Source of the DNA: Pseudomonadota bacterium
GTDB taxonomy: Bacteria; Pseudomonadota; Gammaproteobacteria; UBA5335
NCBI GenBank assembly: GCA_034189865.1
Contig: JAXHTV010000004.1
Span: forward strand, 1 to 64,000
DNA: 64,000 nucleotides
Direction of reading: 5' to 3'
Every line of letters starts with the position of its first letter. The first letter of the stretch is position 1. Position numbers and translations under genes: made by a program. The notes beneath the pieces are model-generated. The model had not been told where the DNA came from. It worked only from the letters and a program-made list of their open reading frames with translations, and searched no databases. This document shows, piece by piece, positions 50,646 to 58,822 of this stretch.

Positions 50646-52709
50646 ATGAGTGAAACGAACCCATCGCCGTTTCATCGCGGCGAACAAGCCATCCAGACAC
50701 GATTGGGTGTGCGCGAACGAATGGAGCGCTTCGGTCGCCAAGTGATTCGCGGCTACCTGCCCGATCAACACCGAAACTTCTACCGCGCCCTGCCTTACGT
50801 TTTTGTCGGCCATGCGGACGCTGCAGGTTGGCCATGGGCCAGCGTACTGGCGGGTGAACCGGGGTTCATGTCCACGCCGGACCGCCAAACGCTGCGAATC
50901 GATGTCTCGCCGTTGCCGGAAGACCCTTTGGCCCAGGCCATTGAATCGGGTCAGCCGCTCGGCCTGCTGGGAATCGAGCTGCACACCCGCCGCAGAAACC
51001 GCTTATCGGGGCGCATCTGTCGCGTGACATCATCCGGCCTCGAGCTGCGGGTCGATCAAACCTTCGGAAACTGCCCCCAATACATTCAAGGGCGCGATTG
51101 GGCTTTTCGCGATCGGTCCCGCATGCCGCCATCGACGAGAATTTCGTTCAACCGGCTGGACGAGGCCGCCCTAAACCTCATTCGGGAAAGCGACACCTTT
51201 TTCGTGGCCAGTTATGTACCACACCGCGAAGGAGGGCCGGAACAGAATGTCGATGTATCCCACCGCGGGGGACGGCCGGGATTCGTTCGCACGGACCATC
51301 CAACCCGGCTCACCATCCCGGACTACCTGGGCAATTTTCACTTCAACACACTGGGAAACTTCGTCGAAAACCCCAAGGCCGGGCTGCTATTTATAGATTT
51401 CGATGCCGGTCACCTGCTCATGCTCACGGGCCGCGCGGAGGTCCTTTGGAACTCCCCCGAGACTACATACTTCGACGGCGCGGAGCGTTTGTGGACCTTC
51501 GAGTTGGACCACGGCATCTGGCTAAAAAACGCACTGCCCATTCATTGGCAACCACCGGACTACTCCCCCAACACGCTGCTTACCGGCACCTGGGACAGCG
51601 CGGACAAAAAGCGCCAAGCACTGGAAAGGCAACAACGGTGGGTGCCGCACCAAGTGGTTCGCGTGGTCGAGGAAAGCGATGAGATTTACTCGTTCTATCT
51701 GCAACCGGAAGATGGGGTGATAAGCGACTTCAAGCCGGGGCAGTTCCTCACATTGCGGGCGAAGGCGGCGGATCACCTGCAGGTGCGCACCTACACCGTC
51801 TCTAGTGCGCGACACGACATGTACTACCGCATTAGCGTGAAACGGGATGGTGTCTTTTCCCGATACCTGCATGAGCAGGTCTCACCAGGCGACTGGATAG
51901 AAGTCAAAGCGCCCGCGGGGCAGTTCACCTTGGATACGAAGGACACTCGCCCGGCCGTTCTGATCGCCGCCGGCGTGGGCATTACGCCCATGGTATCCAT
52001 GCTGCGCCACGCAGCGAACGAGGCGATAAGAACCCGCCATTTGCGCCCGATCACCTTGATCGCCACCGCGCGAAGCAATCGGGAACGGGCCTTTTATCAC
52101 GAACTCACCGAAATCGCGGAGGCCTGGAGCGAACAAATCCGCATCTACTGGTGTCTCACACAACCGGGGAGCGAATCCCGACTTGGCCGGGATTACCACT
52201 TCCGCGGTCGGCTAAGCGCCCGTCAGCTGGCGGATTGGCTACCCCGCGACGAGGCAGAGTTTTTCCTCTGCGGCCCCGGTAATTTTATGCAGTCGACCTA
52301 CGACAGCTTGCGCCGGCTTGGCCTACCCGATGAGCACATCTTCGCGGAGTCGTTCGGGCCGTCGGCACTCCGACGGGACGCCGCGAAAACGGTGGAAATG
52401 ACGGTAGCCGCTGAGGAAGCCATCGTGAGTGTGGTTGATGCGAGCGGCCGGTTGGTGCTGGAGCACCCCTGGCTAGCGGCGGACGGCAGCCTGCTCAATT
52501 TCCTGGAAAACCATGGTCTGGCGCCACCCTATGGGTGCCGTATTGGCCAATGTGGAAGCTGCCGGGTCAATGTAGTGGAAGGGCGCGCGGCCCACCCGCA
52601 GGGCGCCGCGATTTCGCCGACCGCGAGAGGGGCTCTGCTATGTTGCGCCAAACCAGCCGCGCATGCGGAAGCGGCAATCCCGCGATTGCGTCTGGCGCTG
52701 CCCGCCTAG
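50646..52709 (+). CDS. PNPOx-like flavin domain fused to FAD/NAD reductase and 2Fe-2S ferredoxin
   Basis: A 687-residue three-part electron-transfer enzyme. Residues 1-310 are a pyridoxamine-5'-phosphate oxidase-like split-barrel (FYRALPYVFVGHADAAGWPW; FVASYVPHREGGPEQNVDVS; LTIPDYLGNFHFNTLGNF). Residues about 330-590 are a ferredoxin-NADP-reductase module (FAD motif RTYTVSS near 380; pyridine nucleotide GVGITPMVSML near 443; FLCGPGNFM). The C-terminus (600-687) is a plant-type ferredoxin with GCRIGQCGSC and a last Cys in LCCAK. It could pass NAD(P)H electrons to or from a flavin substrate. Fourth gene of the operon. Confidence 0.88.
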   Translation: MSETNPSPFHRGEQAIQTRLGVRERMERFGRQVIRGYLPDQHRNFYRALPYVFVGHADAAGWPWASVLAGEPGFMSTPDRQTLRIDVSPLPEDPLAQAIESGQPLGLLGIELHTRRRNRLSGRICRVTSSGLELRVDQTFGNCPQYIQGRDWAFRDRSRMPPSTRISFNRLDEAALNLIRESDTFFVASYVPHREGGPEQNVDVSHRGGRPGFVRTDHPTRLTIPDYLGNFHFNTLGNFVENPKAGLLFIDFDAGHLLMLTGRAEVLWNSPETTYFDGAERLWTFELDHGIWLKNALPIHWQPPDYSPNTLLTGTWDSADKKRQALERQQRWVPHQVVRVVEESDEIYSFYLQPEDGVISDFKPGQFLTLRAKAADHLQVRTYTVSSARHDMYYRISVKRDGVFSRYLHEQVSPGDWIEVKAPAGQFTLDTKDTRPAVLIAAGVGITPMVSMLRHAANEAIRTRHLRPITLIATARSNRERAFYHELTEIAEAWSEQIRIYWCLTQPGSESRLGRDYHFRGRLSARQLADWLPRDEAEFFLCGPGNFMQSTYDSLRRLGLPDEHIFAESFGPSALRRDAAKTVEMTVAAEEAIVSVVDASGRLVLEHPWLAADGSLLNFLENHGLAPPYGCRIGQCGSCRVNVVEGRAAHPQGAAISPTARGALLCCAKPAAHAEAAIPRLRLALPA

Positions 52710-52737
52710 AGCATCATCAAAAAGAGGTAACCAACCG

Positions 52738-53382
52738 ATGTTGAATATGGATTTCAGCCAACGCGTAGTGGTCGAGACTGCTCGGCAACCGTGGGTCCAG
52801 AGCCCCCGGCCCGGCGTGTGGCGAAAACCGCTGGCACGGGAAGAAGCCGAACACGGCCACGCCACCAGTATCGTGCGCTACGATCCTGGCGCCCGTTTCA
52901 GTGCCCACGACCATCCGGCGGGAGAAGAAATCCTGGTGTTGGAGGGAACGTTTTCCGACGAAACCGGTGATTATCCGGCCGGCACCTACTTTCGCAACCC
53001 TCAAGGCTTTCGCCACGCGCCTTTCAGCGAACCGGGCTGCGTGATCTTGGTGAAACTGCATCAGTTCCAACCGGACGATCACGCCCATGTGTGCATTGAC
53101 ACCCAAGCCGCCGAGTGGCTGCCAGGACAAGGCAATTTACAGGTTCTGCCACTGCACGATTTCAACGGCGAATCGGTAGCGCTGGTGAAATGGCCGGCCG
53201 GTGAACGATTCAAAGCTCATGTCCACGCCGGGGGAGAAGAAATTTATGTGATCAGCGGCGAGTTTATCGATGAACACGGACGCTATCCGAAAGGCACGTG
53301 GATACGCAGCCCGCATATGAGTCGCCACCACCCCTATGTGGAGCAAGACACGCTGATTTGGGTAAAGGTCGGCCATCTGTGA
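52738..53382 (+). CDS. Bicupin (ChrR-like cupin) protein
   Basis: The 214-residue product (ATG 52738 after AAAGAGGT) has two cupin domains with matching metal motifs: HDHPAGEEILVLEG (about 59-72) and HVHAGGEEIYVISGE (about 160-174), each with two His and one Glu ligand and a later His (FRNPQGFRHAPF; SPHMSRHHPY). It resembles the cupin domains of the anti-sigma factor ChrR but lacks its zinc-binding anti-sigma region. May be a small dioxygenase-type enzyme. Last gene of the operon. Confidence 0.85.
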   Translation: MLNMDFSQRVVVETARQPWVQSPRPGVWRKPLAREEAEHGHATSIVRYDPGARFSAHDHPAGEEILVLEGTFSDETGDYPAGTYFRNPQGFRHAPFSEPGCVILVKLHQFQPDDHAHVCIDTQAAEWLPGQGNLQVLPLHDFNGESVALVKWPAGERFKAHVHAGGEEIYVISGEFIDEHGRYPKGTWIRSPHMSRHHPYVEQDTLIWVKVGHL

Positions 53383-53394
53383 TACCACAACGCC

Positions 53395-53425
53395 GTTGGG
53401 CCGGGATGAATCATCCCGGCCCAAC
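53395..53425. terminator. 31-base near-perfect palindrome between convergent genes
   Basis: Bases 53395-53409 are fully complementary to 53411-53425 around a single A, a GC-rich 14-15 bp stem 12 bases after the bicupin stop. It probably ends transcription from both sides, though no T run follows. Confidence 0.65.
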
Positions 53426-53457
53426 TGACGACATATCTTTGGATGAGCACTCGAACA

Positions 53458-53850
53458 CTAACCCAGCAGGGGCAGCAACAGCATCACCAGCCCCACCACG
53501 GAGGCCCCCCAGGCCAAAGTGCGCAGCCACGGAATTCCGAGCAGATACATCGGGATGTAAACAACCCGCGCAATCAGATACAGCCAGGCACCCATGGCTG
53601 TCATCTCGTTACCGACCCCGGTGAGCTGCACCACGATCAGCAACCCCAACGCCAGCGGTAGAGTTTCAAGCATATTATTTTTGGTACGAATGGCGCGCCC
53701 GACCATGGCACTGCTGGGCGGCGGCAGATCATCCCTCGGACCCAACGATGGCCCCATGCCGTAATGCAAGGTCTTGACCGTCGACTCCAACATTATGTGG
53801 ACGAAAGCCAGAATGATTGTGTAAACAAAAACCGTGATTTCCGGGCTCAT
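53458..53850 (-). CDS. MAPEG family membrane protein
   Basis: Membrane-associated eicosanoid/glutathione metabolism family. The 130-residue product has four membrane segments (about 5-25, 60-80, 85-105, 108-128), the loop GPRDDLPPPSSAMVGRAIRTKNNMLETLPL with the conserved Arg-Ala-x-x-Asn-x-x-Glu (RAIRTKNNMLE) motif, and ARVVYIPMYLLGIPWLRT. Bacterial relatives have glutathione transferase or unknown activity. It converges on the operon with the soluble glutathione transferase. Confidence 0.85.
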   Translation of the reverse strand: MSPEITVFVYTIILAFVHIMLESTVKTLHYGMGPSLGPRDDLPPPSSAMVGRAIRTKNNMLETLPLALGLLIVVQLTGVGNEMTAMGAWLYLIARVVYIPMYLLGIPWLRTLAWGASVVGLVMLLLPLLG

Positions 53851-54251
53851 GTGACTCCTCCATAAATCCCATCATGCCGGGCAACCGGCTTGTAGTTGAT
53901 TCGCCGCCGCACACTCAAACCCCCGTGCGCCGATCGGCGTGCCTACTCTACCGCCCCCCTCTCCCGGAGGCCAATCGGAAACTGAATCCCACCGCAAACC
54001 GGGAACAACGGCAAAAGCACGTTGCCCGGTATCAACCATGGCTGGCCGTCCTCGGCGAAGCGGGTGTTTCAATTGCGGTGGGCGTTTCAATCGGCACGTC
54101 CGGGTAAACCATCGCCCAGGTCATGCCCAAAGGACTCGGCCCGAACGCCCCGCAGTCGACCGGCACTCTACGCTCGGCCGCAGCGCGGTGACTGGCGAAT
54201 CCCGCTTGATCTCGATTCTGAGGGTACTTTACGGCGCGCGCGCCAGAACTG
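53851..54251. other. Intergenic region, nothing recognised
   Basis: About 400 bases between the MAPEG gene and the hydrolase-like gene, both on the minus strand. Only short overlapping frames without ribosome binding sites are present, and no repeat or terminator was found. Confidence 0.4.
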
Positions 54252-55190
54252 TTAGAACCCCCGGATCGGGACACGCAGGTGCGGTATCCACACGCGGCGG
54301 ACTCCGCGTTCCCGAACCCCTGCGCCGTAAACGGCGTCGAAAGGTCTTCGGTAGGTGGTGTAGGTGGCGAAGCCGTGAACCCGCAAAAAGGCCTCATCCA
54401 ACGCGCCCAGCGGCATAAGTTGGCGTTCCAAAGGAATGGTGGTATCGGAAAACAAGGCCAATACCGCATTCCGACCGGGTTTGTTGCCAATGCTTAGTAT
54501 GCCGACGGCGCGAGGTATGGGGTCGAGCAGATTAGCGTAATGAACATAGCGTGGGCCGTCAGGAAACCTGGACTCGAATGATCCGTGGGTTTCCGCTTTG
54601 ATCAGTTGCATCAGCCGATTGGCGGTTTGCGGATTTCGATGTCGGATCAGGAGTTGCCGCCGCACTTCAGTCAGCGCTGCCGACAATATCACCGGGCCAG
54701 CGCTGGCCGCCCGCAAGTGAATTTCCTCTTCTCGTTCCAAGTGCTCCATGATCAAGCGCGTAGTTGTTGCCACCGCGGGGTTGGGGCCGGCATTCGATCC
54801 AATGGCGTTCAGCGCCGATGAACGATCACCCGCAGCCCAGAATACGCCCACCACATGAGTTTCGGTTCGTTCTACCAACTGCCGGTATTTGAGTGACTCG
54901 CCAAACGGGCTGGCACTCGCACCGTTGATGTAAAACATTCGTCGCGGTTCGCGAGAAGAATCCGACCGTGAGAAAGGCGGCACCTGCCGTGCCGGGAAAC
55001 TCAGCGGATCGTAGAAACAGCCATTTCCGCCGAGCAGAAGCCCATCGTACCGCACTGTTTCCAAACCACCAGGAGCGGCCCGACTGTCCCGGCAGCTGAG
55101 GATGTTGGCGGCTGATAGGGCGGGAGTGAATAGTAGCAGTAGCAGGCAGACGATCACCCATTGGTGACCGGCCAGGCCGATCATCACCAC
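54252..55190 (-). CDS. Secreted alpha/beta-hydrolase-like protein, unknown
   Basis: GTG 55190 lies seven bases after AGGAG and gives about 312 residues with a Sec signal (HQWVIVCLLLLLFTPALSAA). The mature part has a hydrolase-like order: MFYINGASASPFGESLKYRQ, then HVVGVFWAAGD, an acidic helix, and EIHLRAASAGPVILSAAL at the place of the nucleophile elbow, where the usual G-x-S-x-G reads A-A-S-A-G. A late HYANLLDPIP and VHGFATYTTYR could supply acid and base. Fold assignment is tentative; no family name recognised. Confidence 0.55.
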   Translation of the reverse strand: MVMIGLAGHQWVIVCLLLLLFTPALSAANILSCRDSRAAPGGLETVRYDGLLLGGNGCFYDPLSFPARQVPPFSRSDSSREPRRMFYINGASASPFGESLKYRQLVERTETHVVGVFWAAGDRSSALNAIGSNAGPNPAVATTTRLIMEHLEREEEIHLRAASAGPVILSAALTEVRRQLLIRHRNPQTANRLMQLIKAETHGSFESRFPDGPRYVHYANLLDPIPRAVGILSIGNKPGRNAVLALFSDTTIPLERQLMPLGALDEAFLRVHGFATYTTYRRPFDAVYGAGVRERGVRRVWIPHLRVPIRGF

Positions 55191-55512
55191 GTCGTATCTC
55201 CTTCGCACGGTGCTTGTTATTGCCGTTTTATTTTTCCGTGGGGTCAGGACTGGGCCGTCAGGTTGATGTTGCCCCGATCAAGCACCCAAGACTCTTTGAT
55301 CCTGCCACGATTAGTATTGTGCCAATGCGGACATCGGCCAGGTCGGCGTGAGCTTAATGCCTGAATCACCGTGGTGAGTGGTTGAATGGCAAGATGGCCT
55401 GAACTCAGGGCTTCAATCGGCAGACGGTAAAGGTGGCGGATGATCTGGCTCAAGCATTTCAAGCCGATTGCGTTCACACTAATATGAAGAGCGTTAGCAC
55501 GAGTTTAGACGA

Positions 55513-56712
55513 GTGAAAGTGATTCGACCGCAATCGGTGACCACCAAGCCGAACGGAAGGCGGAGATCGGTGCATCCATCGACCCATACCGCGCGTGATC
55601 GCCACCTGGTGCGAGATGTTTTGACCGCGTCCTCAGGCACGACGCAGCTTAGCCAGAGTTCGCAATGGGGGGCGGGCAGCCCTTTGCCGGCTCACGAGCG
55701 CGATTTTTTCGAGCCCCGGTTGGGCGTAGATCTCAGTCCGGTACGGGTTCACCCCAACACGCCATTGGCTGAAAACTTGGACGCCGATGCGGTCACAACG
55801 GGTGTCCACGTGGCTTTCGCTCCGGGCATGTACCAACCGGGATCCGGCGCGGGCCGGCACCTGATTGCGCACGAGCTGCAGCACGTGCTGCAGCAAGCTG
55901 GGGATTCCCAGGCCCCCGTATTGCAGCGTCGCAAACGCAAGAGCGCCAGCTCTCCCGTGCGCAACTTGTCTCAAGTCAAGCTGAACAAATTTTATAAAGA
56001 TCTGAATGACGTATTCAAAAGCGCTTTGGGTATCTCAACGACCATTGGTTCCAGTCAGTTCACCTTTGGCGCCCCCGTCACTTTGCTGCCTTTAGTCAAG
56101 CAAGGCTCTTCCCAAACCTATAGCGAAGCACAAACTGCCGCTCAGGATCTGTGTCAACAGGCGCCGGCTCAACAATGCGGAGCCAATGCGCAATGTTTGG
56201 CGTTGCTCAAGAAGGCCCAAGCCAATCGTCAATATTGCGGCCCAGGCGGCACACCCACCAACGCGTTGATTGCCCAGTTTTTACCCCGCGGATTGGTAGC
56301 GCCGGGCCAGTCGGTTGCGCTTATCCGGACAGATCAGACCCGCGATGCCACGCTGGAAACCATGGTGCATGAGGCGGTTCACCTCTCCGCCAGCGCGCAT
56401 TGGAAAGGGCAAACACAGCCGTCCCCGAAAGTTCGGCTGCATCCCAAAACCGGTGCACTCATGAGTTCCATACCCATTTGGGCCGATGAAGGGGCGACGC
56501 AGATCGTGACCCTTCAGATCATCAAAGCACTACAGGCCAAACCGGCCGGTTGGTTCAAGGGATACACCCCAAGCGGGTATCCGGACGAAGTGAAGAAAGT
56601 CGATGCACTGCTTGCAAAAAAAGGAAAGACCCGAGCTTGGCTGGCTAAAGTGTACTTTGCCACTGGCAAATCGGCACTGACGGATGTGATGGATTTTCAG
56701 TCCTGGTGCTGA
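55513..56712 (+). CDS. DUF4157 (eCIS-core) protein with a second HExxH domain
   Basis: The 399-residue product (GTG start) has an N-terminal low-complexity basic stretch, a DUF4157 domain (about 57-130) with DFFEPRLGVDLSPVRVHPN and the metallopeptidase-like HLIAHELQHVLQQ (His120, Glu121, His124), a linker, a Cys-rich middle (Cys214, 222, 228, 242), and a second HExxH, MVHEAVHLSASAH (His286, Glu287, His290), followed by IWADEGATQ with Glu326 as a likely third ligand. DUF4157 is common in effectors associated with extracellular contractile injection systems and other toxins; no such system is in the window. No signal peptide. Confidence 0.85.
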   Translation: MKVIRPQSVTTKPNGRRRSVHPSTHTARDRHLVRDVLTASSGTTQLSQSSQWGAGSPLPAHERDFFEPRLGVDLSPVRVHPNTPLAENLDADAVTTGVHVAFAPGMYQPGSGAGRHLIAHELQHVLQQAGDSQAPVLQRRKRKSASSPVRNLSQVKLNKFYKDLNDVFKSALGISTTIGSSQFTFGAPVTLLPLVKQGSSQTYSEAQTAAQDLCQQAPAQQCGANAQCLALLKKAQANRQYCGPGGTPTNALIAQFLPRGLVAPGQSVALIRTDQTRDATLETMVHEAVHLSASAHWKGQTQPSPKVRLHPKTGALMSSIPIWADEGATQIVTLQIIKALQAKPAGWFKGYTPSGYPDEVKKVDALLAKKGKTRAWLAKVYFATGKSALTDVMDFQSWC

Positions 56713-56865
56713 TACCACCTAATTGGTCATATCGCCGACCCTCGCACCCGCTATGGTCAACTGGACGGACAGACCAATTTTTGTGGCCGTGGGGCGCTGA
56801 ACGTTGCTTTTCTCCGAGATGACTTGAAGGTACCTTGATGCTCGATAGAACAGAACGGAGCGAGC

Positions 56866-57318
56866 ATGGATATTTGGGTCGATGCGGATGCCTGTCCCAA
56901 GGTGATCAAAGAGATTTTATTCAGGGCCGCCCGGCGCGCGGAGGTGATGGTCACTCTGGTAGCCAATCAACCTTTGCGGACCATGCCATCGCCTTTCATC
57001 AAGACGGTTCTAGTGCCGCCCGGGTTTGATGTGGCCGACAACCACATTGTGCAGCAAGTCAAGCGCGGCGACTTGGTGGTGACCGCCGACATTCCCTTGG
57101 CCGCAGAAGTGATCAACAAAGGCGCGCATGTCATCAGTCCGCGCGGGGAGGAGCTCACCGCGGAGAACATCCGGCCCCGTTTGAACATGCGGGACTTTCT
57201 GGAGGAGATGCGCAGTACCGGTCAGGTCACCGGCGGCCCTCCCCCGCTGTCCCAGAGCGACCGGCAGGCCTTTGCCAATGCCCTGGATCGTTTGCTCGCC
57301 AAGCGGGGTAATGGGTGA
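56866..57318 (+). CDS. yaiI: YaiI/YqxD family protein (UPF0178, DUF188)
   Basis: The 150-residue product has the family start [22 protein letters not shown], then [30 protein letters not shown] and [38 protein letters not shown]. The conserved aspartates resemble PIN-like nuclease folds, but no activity has been established for the family. Full length, monocistronic. Confidence 0.95.
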   Translation: MDIWVDADACPKVIKEILFRAARRAEVMVTLVANQPLRTMPSPFIKTVLVPPGFDVADNHIVQQVKRGDLVVTADIPLAAEVINKGAHVISPRGEELTAENIRPRLNMRDFLEEMRSTGQVTGGPPPLSQSDRQAFANALDRLLAKRGNG

Positions 57319-57376
57319 ATTGTAAAGCCAAACCGATTCGAGACGTTCCAGCATCTATCCAAGAGGACGTAAACAA

Positions 57377-57559
57377 ATGCCTTACGTGAATATCAAAATC
57401 ACCAACGAAGGGGTAACCAAAGAACAAAAAGCCCAGTTGGTCAGCGTGCTGGGGAAAAACCCCCAGACCACCGTCGTGGTGATCGATGAAGTTGAAACCG
57501 ACAACTGGGGTATCGGTGGCGAGTTAGTGACCGAAAGAAGAAAAAGTGCACCACGGTGA
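57377..57559 (+). CDS. 4-oxalocrotonate tautomerase-like protein with internal deletion
   Basis: The 60-residue product keeps the N-terminal Pro2 that becomes the catalytic base (MPYVNIKITNEGVTKEQKAQL) and the C-terminal GKNPQTTVVVIDEVETDNWG and GIGGELV segments. Compared with the usual family layout, about nine residues are missing between EQKAQL and VSVLGKNP, shortening the first helix in frame. This may disturb the oligomer; whether it is active is unknown. Confidence 0.78.
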   Translation: MPYVNIKITNEGVTKEQKAQLVSVLGKNPQTTVVVIDEVETDNWGIGGELVTERRKSAPR

Positions 57560-57621
57560 CCGGCAAATAAGCAATCGCTTTGTCGGTCACAAGGGAATCT
57601 GGGCCAATTCAGTTAGAGCGC

Positions 57622-57894
57622 ATGGTCAACCGAAGACAATTTTTGACCCTTGCGGGAGGCGCGGTTGTCACCGCGAATTCCACGCCAACGGACTTGGCAA
57701 AGCGACAGGCAACATCAACACTGACACGGGCCACCGCTGGATGCGATGTGGGTGTTGCTCTCGCAAGAGCTAATACTGAGGTATCCAAGCAACATGAACA
57801 CGCCGCCGGATGCGTTTTTAAGTGGGGCACGCAGCTATTTTCTGTCGGCATCGACCGATTCACCTGGGCAATCCTTAAGCGGATAGCTCAATAG
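57622..57894 (+). CDS. Short protein with twin-arginine-like leader, possibly a truncated remnant
   Basis: The 90-residue frame begins MVNRRQFLTLAGGAVVTANS, a good twin-arginine-type leader, followed by about 70 residues with no recognised domain. No strong ribosome binding site. It lies in a stretch of decayed sequence and may be the 5' end of a lost secreted enzyme. Confidence 0.35.
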   Translation: MVNRRQFLTLAGGAVVTANSTPTDLAKRQATSTLTRATAGCDVGVALARANTEVSKQHEHAAGCVFKWGTQLFSVGIDRFTWAILKRIAQ

Positions 57895-58822
57895 CATTGC
57901 AAGCCCACGAGTTTGAACGGCAGACCATCTCCTGTTTCAGCGCGCTTTACGGCTTTGAGCCCAAGCAGGCTCACTTCGAGTGAGTTTCTGTCGGTGTTCG
58001 GTGATGTACACAACCCCTCGTCCATTCAACACCCCGGGCACGATCACCTGTTCCCGCGATGCCGTCAACCTGCGGAGTTTTATTTCTTTGCCACTGCCAG
58101 CCACGCGTCGCTAAGGCCATACTCGATGACACAAGCTACCTTTTCGGGCTGTTGCGGCAGCATTTTCCGAATCTGGGGGTAAAGCGGGCCAAGGGACGTT
58201 CCAACACGCTCTGCTTCCGCCAGCCACCCGACAGCCTGGTTAAACGCTATTCGCTGGCGAAAAAGGATGTGGAAGAATGCCGCTCCATGCCCATATCGTA
58301 GCGATGCCACATGTGACAAGAAGCGGTGATCGATCGGTTTCTCGAGACCTGTCTCAAAGCCGCGCCTAGCCTCCTGGGCAGTGGATCCACGACATATAAC
58401 GAGACTGTGGCGCACATGGAAAGACCGCCGATAGCCCGAGGGGGCTGCCGCTTCGGGCCTGATGGATGGGAAACGAGGATGGTCTACACATCTGCCAACG
58501 CGCCCAAATCCCTCGTGTTTCCGCTGAATTGGCCGACAAATTTACATCGGAGGACCTTAAGACCGGCCAAGGATGTCATCGGAAAGGATAGAAAACCGGT
58601 TCGTTAAGCGAACCTCACACCACCAAACCGACTTGGCAGTCCCCCAGGCGGGGTACTCCGAAGGCAGATGCAGATCCAAGCCTGCAGTGTCACACATGAC
58701 CATCATCAATTGAGTCATGTCAACGAAAACATTGGCGCAAGTTGACGGCGCGCAGGTGCTTGGCAATAGTAAACCCAACAAGAATCACCATCCGTTGCGC
58801 AGTTGACGGATGAAGCGGGGAG
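57895..58822. other. Low-coding region with decayed sequence
   Basis: Apart from the decarboxylase-like remnant at 58070-58301, this stretch before the flavin monooxygenase holds only short overlapping frames without ribosome binding sites. No insertion sequence ends, repeats or terminators were recognised. Confidence 0.45.
58070..58301 (+). pseudogene. Remnant resembling a PLP-dependent (histidine-type) decarboxylase
   Basis: One frame reads PAEFYFFATASHAS, and the adjacent frame continues VAKAILDDTSYLFGLLRQHF and SNTLCFRQPPDSLVKRYSLA to a stop. These resemble the (F/Y)YFS..(T/S)HYSVAKA and C-terminal SNTVVFPRP...RWQLA segments of group II histidine decarboxylase-like enzymes, joined by a frameshift near 58108 and missing the middle of the protein. 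Recognition is from memory of motifs and is tentative. Confidence 0.35.
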
